Shown: positions 16,382 to 29,470 of the stretch, in pieces | Layout of the letters: each line of letters opens with the position of its first letter | How positions within the stretch are numbered: position 1 is the first letter of the stretch | DNA from: DASSQJ01 sp963773655 | Lineage (GTDB): Bacteria > Actinomycetota > Actinomycetes > Actinomycetales > Dermatophilaceae | DNA: 64,000 nucleotides | Direction of reading: 5' to 3' | Assembly (NCBI GenBank): GCA_963773655.1 | Contig: CAVZBX010000001.1 | Span: 1,054,001 to 1,118,000 of the forward strand | Notes under the pieces: generated by a model | Seen by the model: only the letters and a program-made list of their open reading frames with translations | Database searches by the model: none | Told to the model about the DNA's origin: nothing | Program-made: the position numbers and the translations under genes

Positions 16382-17812
16382 TCAGTCGGTGCCGAACTCC
16401 ATCGCCGCGGCGTCGAGCGCGGCCTGGCCGCCGTCGTCCTCGGCCGTGGGGTTGTCGGTGATCCGGTCGTACCCACCCGAGGGCAGCTCGCCGAACAGGG
16501 TGCCGTTCTCGACCTGCAGCTGGCCCTGGTCCACCGGCTGGCCGGCGTAGATCTCGAGCTTGGCCCGCGAGTCGGCGATGTCGAGGTTGCGCATCGTCAG
16601 CTGGCCGATCCGGTCCACCGGGCCGAAGGCGGCGTTCTCGACGCGCTCCATCGACAGCCGGTCCGGGTGGTAGGAGAAGTGCTCGCCGCGGGTGTCGAGG
16701 AGCGAGTAGTCCTCACCGCGCCGCAGCCGCAGGGTCACCTCGCCGGTGACGACCGAGGCGATCCAGCGCTGGATGGACTCGCGCAGCATCAGGCTCTGCG
16801 GGTCCAGCCACCGGCCCTCGTAGAGGAGGCGGCCGAGCCGTCGGCCCTCGGTGTGGTAGTTCGCGATGGTGTCCTCGTTGTGGACCGCGTTGAGCAGCCG
16901 CTCGTACGCGATGTGGAGCAGCGCCATGCCCGGGGCCTCGTAGATGCCCCGCGACTTGGCCTCGATGATCCGGTTCTCGATCTGGTCGGACATGCCGAGG
17001 CCGTGGCGGCCGCCGATGGTGTTGGCCTCGTGGACCAGCGCGACCGGGTCGAGCTCGCGGCCGTTGACCGAGACCGGCCGGCCCTCGGCGAAGCCGATCG
17101 TCACGTCCTCGGCGGCGATCTCCACCTCGGGGTCCCAGAAGCGCGCGCCCATGATCGGCTCGACGACCTCCATCGACTCCTCGAGGTGCTCGAGGGTCTT
17201 CGCCTCGTGCGTGGCCCCCCAGATGTTGGCGTCGGTGGAGTACGCCTTCTCCTGGCTGGACCGGTACGGCAGGCCCCGCTCGGTGAGCCAGGCGCTCATC
17301 TCGTGGCGGCCGCCCAGCTCCTCGACGAACTCGGCGTCGAGCCAGGGCTTGTAGATGCGCAGGTTGGGGTTGGCGAGCAGCCCGTAGCGGTAGAAGCGCT
17401 CGATGTCGTTGCCCTTGAAGGTGGAGCCGTCGCCCCAGATCTCCACGTCGTCGGCGAGCATCGCCCGCACGAGCAGGGTGCCGGTGACCGCACGGCCGAG
17501 CGGCGTGGTGTTGAAGTAGGTGCGCCCGCCGGAGCGGATGTGGAAGGCGCCGCAGGCCAGGGCCGAGAACCCCTCCTCGACGAGCGCGACCCGGCAGTCG
17601 ACGAGGCGGGCCACCTCGGCGCCGTACTGCCCGGCGCGGTCGGGGACGGTGTCGATCTCGGGCTCGTCGTACTGGCCGAGGTCGGCGGTGTAGGTGCACG
17701 GGACGGCCCCGCGCTCGCGCATCCACGCCACGGCGACGGAGGTGTCGAGACCCCCGGAGAAGGCGATGCCGACGCGCTCGCCGGCCGGGAGGGAGGTGAG
17801 GACCTTGGACAC
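16382..17812 (-). CDS. argG: argininosuccinate synthase
   Basis: 476 residues from GTG 17812. Joins citrulline and aspartate using ATP in arginine synthesis. The N-terminal PP-loop is AFSGGLDTS (17-25). STDANIWGATHEAK and the long C-terminal region match the E. coli-type (type 2) enzyme of about 447 residues, with about 25 extra acidic residues at the C-terminus. A minus-strand -10 TATACT lies 6 bases before GTG, so the mRNA is probably leaderless; an upstream ATG at 17839 in the same frame lacks a ribosome site. Divergent from furA. No other arg genes are nearby. Confidence 0.92.
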   Translation of the reverse strand: MSKVLTSLPAGERVGIAFSGGLDTSVAVAWMRERGAVPCTYTADLGQYDEPEIDTVPDRAGQYGAEVARLVDCRVALVEEGFSALACGAFHIRSGGRTYFNTTPLGRAVTGTLLVRAMLADDVEIWGDGSTFKGNDIERFYRYGLLANPNLRIYKPWLDAEFVEELGGRHEMSAWLTERGLPYRSSQEKAYSTDANIWGATHEAKTLEHLEESMEVVEPIMGARFWDPEVEIAAEDVTIGFAEGRPVSVNGRELDPVALVHEANTIGGRHGLGMSDQIENRIIEAKSRGIYEAPGMALLHIAYERLLNAVHNEDTIANYHTEGRRLGRLLYEGRWLDPQSLMLRESIQRWIASVVTGEVTLRLRRGEDYSLLDTRGEHFSYHPDRLSMERVENAAFGPVDRIGQLTMRNLDIADSRAKLEIYAGQPVDQGQLQVENGTLFGELPSGGYDRITDNPTAEDDGGQAALDAAAMEFGTD

Positions 17813-17821
17813 GATGCAAGT

Positions 17822-17841
17822 ATATACAGAACTCTGCATAT
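17822..17841. promoter_or_regulatory. 20-bp imperfect palindrome at the argG promoter
   Basis: ATATACAGAACTCTGCATAT has 8 of 10 pairs matched between its arms and overlaps the region between -35 and -10 of argG. It is AT-rich in a very GC-rich background. It could be an ArgR box or, given its place between argG and furA, a second operator for either gene. Confidence 0.45.
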
Positions 17842-17870
17842 CGACTGACCGTCGACCGGCCGCGTCGAAT

Positions 17871-17900
17871 CTTGACTCGTTCAAGTCTGCCCGCCATGCT
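17871..17900 (+). promoter_or_regulatory. furA promoter with overlapping Fur-type palindrome
   Basis: -35 TTGACT (17872-17877), a 17-base spacer, -10 CATGCT (17895-17900), then 6 bases to ATG 17907. CTTGA-ctcgt-TCAAG (17871-17885) is palindromic and covers the -35. It resembles the FurA box TTGACT..TTC of mycobacterial furA-katG promoters, consistent with FurA autoregulation. Confidence 0.65.
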
Positions 17901-17906
17901 GGCCCC

Positions 17907-18329
17907 ATGACGACGGAGTACGAGCGGATGCTGCGGCAGGCGTCGCTGCGCGTGACCCGTCCGCGCGTCTCGGTGCTGGCGGCGGTTCACGACCACCCGC
18001 ACGCCGACACCGACACCCTCCTCGCCGCAGCCCGCTGCGAGCTCGGCGCGGTGTCGCACCAGGCGGTCTACGACGTGCTGCGGGCGCTCACCGACCACGG
18101 CCTCGTCCGCCGCATCCAGCCGCCGGGCTCGGTGGCCCGCTACGAGGCCCGGGTGGGAGACAACCACCACCACGTCGTGTGCCGCCGCTGCGGCACCATC
18201 GCCGACGTCGACTGCGCCGTCGGCGACGCCCCCTGCCTGGAGGCGAGCGACGACGCCGGCTTCGTCATCGACGAGGCCGAGGTCGTCTACTGGGGGCTGT
18301 GCGCCTCCTGCGCCGCCACCCCCACCTGA
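17907..18329 (+). CDS. furA: Fur-family redox/metal repressor of katG
   Basis: 140 residues. The N-terminal winged helix (about 8-78; ITRPR-like SLRVTRPRVSVLAAV, HQAVYDVLRALTDHGLV) is followed by the metal-binding dimerisation domain with HHHVVCRRCG (Cys92, Cys95) and CASC (Cys132, Cys135). It is the FurA/CatR subgroup that represses the adjacent catalase-peroxidase gene and responds to peroxide. katG starts 46 bp downstream. No Shine-Dalgarno is visible; the promoter spacing suggests a leaderless mRNA, as known for mycobacterial furA. Confidence 0.9.
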   Translation: MTTEYERMLRQASLRVTRPRVSVLAAVHDHPHADTDTLLAAARCELGAVSHQAVYDVLRALTDHGLVRRIQPPGSVARYEARVGDNHHHVVCRRCGTIADVDCAVGDAPCLEASDDAGFVIDEAEVVYWGLCASCAATPT

Positions 18330-18375
18330 CCCCGCACGACCGACCAGCACCACCACATCGAAGGAGATGGACCGA

Positions 18376-20568
<2,193 letters not shown>

Positions 20569-20583
20569 GCCGCACGCGCAGGC

Positions 20584-20621
20584 CGTCGGGGCCCGGGCGC
20601 TGGTGCGCCCGGGCCCCGACG
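20584..20621 (+). terminator. katG terminator
   Basis: A perfect 17-bp stem, CGTCGGGGCCCGGGCGC / GCGCCCGGGCCCCGACG, with a TGGT loop lies 15 bp after the katG stop. Confidence 0.8.
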
Positions 20622-20658
20622 CGTTGACCGCTGCCCACCGGGCCGCCAGCATGAGGGC

Positions 20659-20976
20659 ATGGGCCGGGTCGTGGTGGCGTGCTACCGGCCGCGCCGGGGT
20701 GCGGAGCACGAGCTGCGGGGTCTGGTGCGGGCCCACGTGCCGCGCCTGCGCGAGGCCGGGCTGGCCACAGCGCGAGAGCCCGTGATCGCGGTCGCGGCGG
20801 ACGGGACCGTGGTCGAGGTCTTCGAGTGGGTCTCGGCCGAGGCGATCGCCGCCGCCCACGAGCACCCCGACGTGCTGGCCATGTGGGCCGAGTTCGACCG
20901 GGTGTGCACCTACGTGCCGGTGGCGGCGCTGCCCGAGGCCGCGGCCCTCTTCACCGAGCTGGAGCCGCTGACGTGA
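20659..20976 (+). CDS. small conserved protein, possible dimeric alpha-beta barrel
   Basis: 105 residues from ATG 20659; CAGCAT 6 bases upstream could be a leaderless -10. The pattern VVVACYRPRRGAEHELRGLV...VFEWVSAEAIAAAHEHPDVLAMWAEFD resembles ABM/NIPSNAP-like ferredoxin-fold proteins, in which a short strand-helix repeat forms a dimer. There is no signal peptide and no catalytic residue that I can assign. It lies alone between the katG terminator and a convergent gene. The family assignment is tentative. Confidence 0.5.
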   Translation: MGRVVVACYRPRRGAEHELRGLVRAHVPRLREAGLATAREPVIAVAADGTVVEVFEWVSAEAIAAAHEHPDVLAMWAEFDRVCTYVPVAALPEAAALFTELEPLT

Positions 20977-21024
20977 CGTGGGCTCGCGTCGTGGTCTGCC
21001 TGCACCGACCGGCCGAGGTCCCCC

Positions 21025-21324
21025 TCAGTCCTCGGCGAGGCGCTCCTCGACGCTGCGGACCTTGCTCCCGAGCATGCCGACGTGACCGGGCCGGATGTCG
21101 GCCTTGACGACGAGCGAGACGCGGGGCGAGTGGGCGGTCATCGCGTCGACGCACTGCTTCACGACCGCCATCACCTCGTCCCACTCGCCCTCGACGTTGG
21201 TGAACATCGCGTTGGTCTCGTGCGGCAGGCCGGACCCGCGGACGATCCTGACGACCTCGGCGACCGAGTCGGCGTACGAGCCGGAGTCGTCCGGGGTCCC
21301 GGCGATGCTGAAGGCGACGATCAT
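21025..21324 (-). CDS. MTH1187-family thiamine-binding protein
   Basis: 99 residues. MIVAFSIAGTPDDSGSYADSVAEVVRIVRGSGLPHETNAMFTNVEG contains the features of the MTH1187/YkoF (DUF77) family: a short ferredoxin-like fold, a central GLP-x-E-T-N-AMFT segment, and EGEWDEVMAVVKQC helices. Family members bind thiamine or related ligands and form oligomers. Placement just after aceE, a thiamine-diphosphate enzyme, is suggestive only. A GAGAGGGACTCG ribosome site precedes the ATG. Confidence 0.8.
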   Translation of the reverse strand: MIVAFSIAGTPDDSGSYADSVAEVVRIVRGSGLPHETNAMFTNVEGEWDEVMAVVKQCVDAMTAHSPRVSLVVKADIRPGHVGMLGSKVRSVEERLAED

Positions 21325-21413
21325 CGAGTCCCTCTCCGTGTCGGGTCGCGTCCGCGCCGCGTGCGCTCAGCTGGTCGCGCCAGCAGCCGGCTGGGCACAC
21401 GCGGCCGGTGCGC

Positions 21414-24197
<2,784 letters not shown>

Positions 24198-24297
24198 GCG
24201 TTCGTCCTTTCACCGGTCGCGGACCGCGCCCGTCCAGGGCGGGTGCCACCCATCTTTCACCCGATCGTGCCCCGCGTCACAATCCGGTGCCGATGTT

Positions 24298-24314
24298 CGG
24301 CAGCGGTGCTGCCG
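24298..24314 (-). terminator. short hairpin after fdhD
   Basis: CGGCAGC-ggt-GCTGCCG, a 7-bp stem, lies directly downstream of the fdhD stop on the minus strand. Confidence 0.5.
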
Positions 24315-24317
24315 CCG

Positions 24318-25148
24318 TCAGCCGGCGACGCGGTCCGGGCGGGAGTACACCGAGAAGCGGCCGTCGCGGGTGAAGGCCACGAGGGTCATCCCCACCTCGC
24401 GGGCGAGGTCGACGGCCAGCGAGGTGGGTGCTCCGACGGCGACGAGGGCCGGGATGCCGGTGACGCTCGCCTTCTGGGCGAGCTCGAAGCTCGCCCGGGC
24501 GCTGACGACGAGCACCGTGCCGGCCAGCGGCAGCTCGCGCTCGCGGGCGGCGGCGCCCACCAGCTTGTCGACCGCGTTGTGGCGGCCGACGTCCTCGCGT
24601 ACGGCGAGCAGCGTGCCGTCGGGCGTCGCCAGCCCGGCGGCGTGGACGCCGCCGGTGCGGGCGAAGACGGTCTGGCGCGCCGTCAGGGCGTCCGGCAGGC
24701 CGGCGAGGACGCCGGGGTCGAGCACCAGGGGGTCGTCGGCGACCGGGAACCGGCTCGAGGTGCGCACCGCCTGCACCGACGCAGACCCGCACACGCCGCA
24801 GGCACTCGTCATCGACTCGGTGCGGTCGCGCGCGGGGCGCAGCAGCGTGACCCCGGGGGCGAGGGTGGCCTCGACGACGTTGAAGGTGGGCGAGCCGTGC
24901 TCGTCGACGTCGGTGCAGTGCATCATCTGCGCGACGTCGCCGGCCGAGCCGAGCATGCCCTCGGTGAGCAGGTGGCCGAGGGCGAGGTCGAAGTCGTCGC
25001 CGGGCGTCCGCATGGTCGCCGTGAGCGCGGCCTCGCCGACCCGGATCTCCAGCGGCTCCTCGACGACGACGGTGTCGGGGCGCTCCACCCGGGCGCCCCG
25101 CGCCACGTCGACGCGTGTGCGCGGTACCCGTGTCGTCACCCGGCCCAT
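24318..25148 (-). CDS. fdhD: sulfurtransferase FdhD for formate dehydrogenase
   Basis: 276 residues from ATG 25148. Transfers sulfur to the molybdenum cofactor of formate dehydrogenase. The catalytic CGVCG (Cys117, Cys120) is intact. LTEGML, REDVGRHNAVDKLVGAA and SARASFELAQKA are conserved FdhD blocks. No formate dehydrogenase gene lies in this window, so its partner must be elsewhere. It diverges from the hydrolase gene at 25236 with an 87-bp shared promoter region. Confidence 0.93.
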   Translation of the reverse strand: MGRVTTRVPRTRVDVARGARVERPDTVVVEEPLEIRVGEAALTATMRTPGDDFDLALGHLLTEGMLGSAGDVAQMMHCTDVDEHGSPTFNVVEATLAPGVTLLRPARDRTESMTSACGVCGSASVQAVRTSSRFPVADDPLVLDPGVLAGLPDALTARQTVFARTGGVHAAGLATPDGTLLAVREDVGRHNAVDKLVGAAARERELPLAGTVLVVSARASFELAQKASVTGIPALVAVGAPTSLAVDLAREVGMTLVAFTRDGRFSVYSRPDRVAG

Positions 25149-25235
25149 CGGCCCATCGAAGCACAGCGGGTGGCAGGTGTTGCGCTCCACGGAACGGGAG
25201 ACGACAGCGGGAGCGTCGCTGCCTACCGTGGCCGC

Positions 25236-26090
25236 ATGACCGACACCGCGACCGACGCCGTCGACCCCACCGGGGAGAGCGAGCCCGAGATCGGCCTCTC
25301 CGTGGACGCCGGCGGCATCCGCACCAACTACCACCGGGCGGGGAGCGGCCCCACCGTCGTGCTCGTCCACGGGTCGGGGCCCGGCGTCTCGGCGTGGGCC
25401 AACTGGCGGCTGACCATCCCCGCGCTCGCCGAGCGCTTCGACGTGGTCGCCCCGGACGTCGTGGGCTTCGGGTTCACCGACCGGCCCGAGGGCTTCCACT
25501 ACGGCCTCGACGCCTGGCGGGAGCACCTCCTGGCGTTCGCCGACGCCATCGGGATCGACCGCTTCTCGATCGTCGGCAACAGCTTCGGCGGAGGGCTGGC
25601 GATCTCCATGGCGGTGCACGCGCCCGAGCGCGTCGAGAGACTCGTGCTCATGGGGGCGTGCGGGGTCTCGTTCCCGATCACCGAGGGACTCGACCGCGTC
25701 TGGGGCTACGAGCCGTCGCTGGAGAACATGCGCGGCCTGCTCGACGTGTTCGCCTACGACCGCTCGCTCGTCACCGACGACCTGGCCCGGATGAGGTACG
25801 CCGCGTCGGTGCGTCCGGGGTTCCAGGAGTCGTTCTCGGCGATGTTCCCGCCGCCGCGGCAGCAGGGAGTGGACGACCTGGCGACGCCGGAGGACCAGAT
25901 CCGCGGCATCCGCCAGCCGACCCTCGTCGTCCACGGCCGGGACGACCGGGTGATCCCGCTCGAGAACGCCCACCGCCTCCTGCAGCTCGTCGACGACAGC
26001 CGCCTGCACGTCTTCGGCCGGTGCGGGCACTGGACCCAGATCGAGCACGCCGAGGAGTTCAACCGGCTGGTCACCGACTTCCTCGGCTGA
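25236..26090 (+). CDS. alpha/beta hydrolase (meta-cleavage-hydrolase-like)
   Basis: 284 residues. The nucleophile elbow is GNSFGGG (Ser at about 116). The oxyanion region is HGSGPGVSAWANW, the acid is in HGRDDRVIP, and the catalytic His is in GRCGHWTQIEH. HGSGPG and GNSFGG are typical of C-C bond hydrolases acting on aromatic meta-cleavage products (BphD/HsaD-like). No other aromatic-degradation genes are adjacent, so the substrate is not fixed. TACCGT 6 bases before ATG suggests a leaderless mRNA. Confidence 0.85.
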   Translation: MTDTATDAVDPTGESEPEIGLSVDAGGIRTNYHRAGSGPTVVLVHGSGPGVSAWANWRLTIPALAERFDVVAPDVVGFGFTDRPEGFHYGLDAWREHLLAFADAIGIDRFSIVGNSFGGGLAISMAVHAPERVERLVLMGACGVSFPITEGLDRVWGYEPSLENMRGLLDVFAYDRSLVTDDLARMRYAASVRPGFQESFSAMFPPPRQQGVDDLATPEDQIRGIRQPTLVVHGRDDRVIPLENAHRLLQLVDDSRLHVFGRCGHWTQIEHAEEFNRLVTDFLG

Positions 26091-26104
26091 GGCAGACTGG
26101 GCCC

Positions 26105-26641
26105 GTGTCCGAGCCCTTCCCCGAAAGCCGTCCCACGCCGCCGCCGCCCTCGACGACGGCCACCGTGACCCTGCGCGGTGGGGACCTTCCCTGGCAGCCG
26201 GTGTCGCCGGCGCTGGGAACCGTGCGGCTGGTCACGCTGGCCGTCCTCGTGGTGCCCCTGGTGCTCCTGGGGACGGTGGTGGCCGCGTTCGTGGAGCCGT
26301 GGGCGTGGCTCGGCGTCCTCGGCGTCCTGCTGCTCGCCGCCTGGGCCGGGTGGGTGATCCACCGGCAGGTGAGCGCCATCTCCTGGGTGGAGCTCGACGA
26401 GGAGATCGTCATCCGCAAGGGCCGGTTGTTCCGCAGCCTCGTCAGCGTCCCGTACGGCCGCCTCCAGTACGTCGACATCCAGTCCGGCCCGCTGGCGCGC
26501 GCGTTCGGCATCGCGTCCTGTGAGATCCACACCGCCTCCCCGGAGAGCGGCGGCTCGTTGCCCGGCCTGCCGACGGCCGAGGCGGAGGCCCTGCGCGCGC
26601 GGCTGGCGGCCCGCGGAGAGGCGCAGCGGGCGGGCCTGTGA
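26105..26641 (+). CDS. PH-domain membrane protein (bPH2, small)
   Basis: 178 residues from GTG 26105. A proline-rich N-terminus is followed by two membrane helices (about 40-85) and one bacterial PH domain (SWVELDEEIVIRKGRLFRSLVSVPYGRLQYVDIQSGPLARAFG). This is the YdbS half of the YdbS/YdbT pair. It overlaps the larger PH-domain gene by GTGA and is surely co-translated. The pair is thought to act at the membrane; in Bacillus YdbST protects against certain bacteriocins. CAGACT lies 6 bases before the start. Confidence 0.85.
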   Translation: MSEPFPESRPTPPPPSTTATVTLRGGDLPWQPVSPALGTVRLVTLAVLVVPLVLLGTVVAAFVEPWAWLGVLGVLLLAAWAGWVIHRQVSAISWVELDEEIVIRKGRLFRSLVSVPYGRLQYVDIQSGPLARAFGIASCEIHTASPESGGSLPGLPTAEAEALRARLAARGEAQRAGL

Positions 26642-28281
26642 GCGAGTCGTACCCGGTGCCGGAGGCGGACGGCTGGCAGCGCCTGCACCCGCTCTCGCCG
26701 CTGCTGCGCGGCGGGGTCGTGTTGCTCGCCGTGGTCGGCTACGCCGTCACCCAGCTCGTCGACCGGGTGCTGTCCTCGGTGGACGTCCCGCTGCCCGGAC
26801 AGGGGCCCGGGGAGCTCCCCGGTGACTTCGAGGACGAGGTGCCGGGCGGGGGGCCGTTCGAGCAGGCGCTCGCCTACCCACTCCTCGCGCTAGCGGTGCT
26901 CCTCCTCGTGCTGGCCGCGGTCGCGTTCGCCGCCTGGGTGTCGTGGCGGTTCTCGCGCTTCCGGGTGGGCGGCAGCCAGGTGGAGCTGCGCACCGGGGTG
27001 CTCTTCCGCCAGCACCGGCAGGTCCCGCTCGAACGCATCCAGGCGGTAGAGCTGAGCCGGCCGGTGCTGGCCCGGCTCACCGGGCTGGCCAAGGTCGTCG
27101 TCCAGGCGGCAGGCGGAGCCGACTCCAACCTCACCCTCGCCTTCCTCGACGTGGGCCGCGCCGAGCAGCTCCGGCTCCAGATCCTCGACCTCGCCGGACG
27201 CACCGACGAACGGCTGCCGGACGCGGCCGACGGGCCGGGCACCGTGGACCGGCCGGGCGTCGCCGGGCCGGTGGGCGCGATGGCGGCGGGCGGCATGGGG
27301 GCGGGCGGTACGGCGACCGCGGGCGCCGGCGCCACGACGAGGCCGCCGTCCCGGCCGGCGGACGACGGCGTCCCGCTCCTGACGGTGCCCAACGGAAGGC
27401 TGTTCGTCGCGACCATCCTCCACGGCTCGACGATCTTCCTCGGGGTGCTCGCCCTGGTCGTGGTCGTGTCCGGGCGGCTCGGGGAGTACGCGGTGGTGTT
27501 CGCCGGGGTGCCCGCGATCCTGCCACTGGCCTTCGCCATCGCCGTCGGCCGGGTGAAGGAGCTCCTCACGCACGGCAACTTCTCGCTGGCCCGCACCAGC
27601 ACCTCGTTGCGGGTGCGCCACGGCCTCACCGACCTGCGGCACGCGACGATCCCGCTGCACCGGGTGCAGGCCGTCGAGGTGCTGCAGCCGCTGTGGTGGC
27701 GGCCGTGGGACTGGTGGCGGGTGCGGGTCAACGTCGCCGGGGTGCACGGGGCGGGGGAGGGCGCCATGGAGACGACCCTGCTGCCGGTGGGCCGGGCCGA
27801 CCAGGCGCTCACCGTGCTCGCCAGCCTCGGGGCGCGACGCGACGACCCCCGGCTCACCGAGGCGCTGTTCGGGGCCGGCGGCGAGGAGGGGTGGATCGGG
27901 GTCCCGCGGCGGGCGCGTTGGCTGGACCCGTGGGTCTGGCGCCGCTCCGGCTACCTGCTGAGCCCGCACGCCGTGGTGCTCCGCCGCGGTCGCTGGAGCC
28001 GCCGCACCACCGTCATCCCGTACGCCCGGATGCAGTCGCTCACCTTGGCCCAGGGCGTCCTCCAGCGGCGGCTGCGGCTGGCCCGCGCCACGGTCGTCTC
28101 GACGCCCGGGCCGGTGTCGACCCACCTCGACCACCTCGCCGTGGACGACGCCGAGCGGTTCCTCGACGTCGTCGCTGCCCGTGCCCGCGTCGCTCGCCGC
28201 GACGTCTCCGCAGAGCGCGCTCCCAGGGGCGGCGCGCCGGTGGGGCCCCTTGCACCCGGTGGGGCCCCGTTGGTGGACTAG
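26638..28281 (+). CDS. PH-domain membrane protein (YdbT-like, three bPH2 domains)
   Basis: 547 residues. Pairs of membrane helices alternate with bPH2 domains: VGGSQVELRTGVLFRQHRQVPLERIQAVELSRP (about 110-145), a second near 320-350 (HGLTDLRHATIPLHRVQAVEV) and a third near 440-480 (VLRRGRWSRRTTVIPYARMQS). This is the YdbT architecture. A Gly/Ala-rich linker (about 200-230) separates the first and second parts. It starts in the stop of the YdbS-like gene. Near its end CCGGTGGGGCCCC is repeated (28237 and 28256). Confidence 0.87.
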   Translation: MSESYPVPEADGWQRLHPLSPLLRGGVVLLAVVGYAVTQLVDRVLSSVDVPLPGQGPGELPGDFEDEVPGGGPFEQALAYPLLALAVLLLVLAAVAFAAWVSWRFSRFRVGGSQVELRTGVLFRQHRQVPLERIQAVELSRPVLARLTGLAKVVVQAAGGADSNLTLAFLDVGRAEQLRLQILDLAGRTDERLPDAADGPGTVDRPGVAGPVGAMAAGGMGAGGTATAGAGATTRPPSRPADDGVPLLTVPNGRLFVATILHGSTIFLGVLALVVVVSGRLGEYAVVFAGVPAILPLAFAIAVGRVKELLTHGNFSLARTSTSLRVRHGLTDLRHATIPLHRVQAVEVLQPLWWRPWDWWRVRVNVAGVHGAGEGAMETTLLPVGRADQALTVLASLGARRDDPRLTEALFGAGGEEGWIGVPRRARWLDPWVWRRSGYLLSPHAVVLRRGRWSRRTTVIPYARMQSLTLAQGVLQRRLRLARATVVSTPGPVSTHLDHLAVDDAERFLDVVAARARVARRDVSAERAPRGGAPVGPLAPGGAPLVD

Positions 28282-28318
28282 GCCCATCCCGCGTCACCCC
28301 TCGTGAAAGGCTGAGTAC

Positions 28319-28762
28319 GTGAACACCCCCGCCTCGCCACCGGTCGACCCCGGGTCGACCGGAGTGGGCGCCGTGGACCGCCTCGGGTTCGCCCGGGACC
28401 ACGTCGTCCAGGAGTTCGGCTACGACTCCGACGTCGACGACGACTTCCGGTTCGCCATCGAGGACGCCTGCGGGGTCGAGCTCGAGGACGACGACTACAC
28501 CGGGGCGGCGGACGCCGTCCTGCTGTGGTTCCGCCAGGACGACGGCGACCTGGGCGACGCCCTCGTCGACATGGTCGGGGTGCTCGAGGAGGGTGGCTTC
28601 GTCGTGCTGCTCACGCCCAAGAACGACGGGCGCGAGGTCGATCCCAGCGACATCGACGAGGCGGCGGTGACGGCCGGCCTGCACCTGGCAGGGACGTTCA
28701 ACCCCTCCCCGGACTGGCGCGCCCACAAGCTCGTCGCCCCGAAGGCGCCGCGGCCCCGCTGA
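28319..28762 (+). CDS. DUF3052 domain protein
   Basis: 147 residues from GTG 28319, with GAAAGG about 9 bases upstream. It is a very acidic cytosolic protein. DRLGFARDHVVQEFGYDSDVDDDFRFAIEDACG and the C-terminal AGLHLAGTFNPSPDWRAHKLV are hallmarks of DUF3052, an actinobacterial family usually found beside aceE, as here about 4 kb away. Family members are uncharacterised; no catalytic residues are obvious. Confidence 0.85.
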   Translation: MNTPASPPVDPGSTGVGAVDRLGFARDHVVQEFGYDSDVDDDFRFAIEDACGVELEDDDYTGAADAVLLWFRQDDGDLGDALVDMVGVLEEGGFVVLLTPKNDGREVDPSDIDEAAVTAGLHLAGTFNPSPDWRAHKLVAPKAPRPR

Positions 28763-28831
28763 CCCCCGGGGTGTCGAACGTCGCAGGACGCGGGAGCCTC
28801 CGGGCGGCCCTCCGCTGGCAGGATGAACTCC

Positions 28832-29314
28832 ATGACCACGACGCCCCTGACGCCGCTGGCCGTCGGTGACACCGCCCCCGACTTCACCCTGCGTGACCAG
28901 CACGGAGTCGAGGTGCGGCTCTCGGAGCTGACGGCGGACAAGAACGTCATCGTCGTCTTCTACCCCTTCGCCTTCTCGGGGATCTGCACCGGCGAGCTCG
29001 ACGAGATCCGCGACCACCTCGAGCGCTTCGTCTCCGACGACCTTCAGGTCGTCTGCATCTCCTGCGACGCCGTCTTCACGACCCGGGCCTGGGCCGACAT
29101 CCAGGGCTACTTCTTCCCCCTTCTCTCCGACTTCTGGCCGCACGGTGAGGTGGGCCGCGCCTTCGGGGTCCTCGACGAGAAGGTCGGGGCGCCGCTGCGC
29201 GGCACCTTCCTCGTGGGCCGCGACCGCGTCATCCGCTGGACTCTCGTCAACGGCCCGGGGGAGGCGCGCGACTTCTCCGAGCTGCCGCGCGAGGTCTCTG
29301 CCCTGGCCTCCTGA
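28832..29314 (+). CDS. AhpE-type peroxiredoxin
   Basis: 160 residues. I chose ATG 28832 (AGGA at 28820-28823 is about 8 bases upstream); ATG 28823 is an in-frame alternative. The peroxidatic Cys52 is in FYPFAFSGICTGELDE, the AhpE form of PxxxTxxC. Only one other Cys pair (CISC) follows, so it is probably a 1-Cys enzyme recycled by mycothiol or mycoredoxin, as known for M. tuberculosis AhpE. It reduces organic hydroperoxides and peroxynitrite in the cytosol. Confidence 0.9.
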   Translation: MTTTPLTPLAVGDTAPDFTLRDQHGVEVRLSELTADKNVIVVFYPFAFSGICTGELDEIRDHLERFVSDDLQVVCISCDAVFTTRAWADIQGYFFPLLSDFWPHGEVGRAFGVLDEKVGAPLRGTFLVGRDRVIRWTLVNGPGEARDFSELPREVSALAS

Positions 29315-29396
29315 CCCGGGCCGCACGGAGGGCGAGCCCCGAGGTGCCAGAATGACGACCGCGGTCGGCCGTGCCCGCGACGGGTGGCGGCCGCCG

Positions 29397-29469
29397 GGGC
29401 CTGTAGCTCAGCTGGTAGAGCGCCGCGTTTACACCGCGTCGGTCGTCGGTTCGATCCCGGCCGGGCCCA
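29397..29469 (+). tRNA. tRNA-Val(TAC)
   Basis: A complete 73-base cloverleaf: acceptor GGGCCTG / CGGGCCC (one G-T pair), D stem GCTC/GAGC, anticodon loop TTTACAC with anticodon TAC, T arm GTCGG-TTCGATC-CCGGC and discriminator A. The outermost anticodon-stem pair is mismatched (C-T). CCA is not encoded. The start codon of the next gene begins only two bases after its 3' end. Confidence 0.93.
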
Positions 29470-29470
29470 C

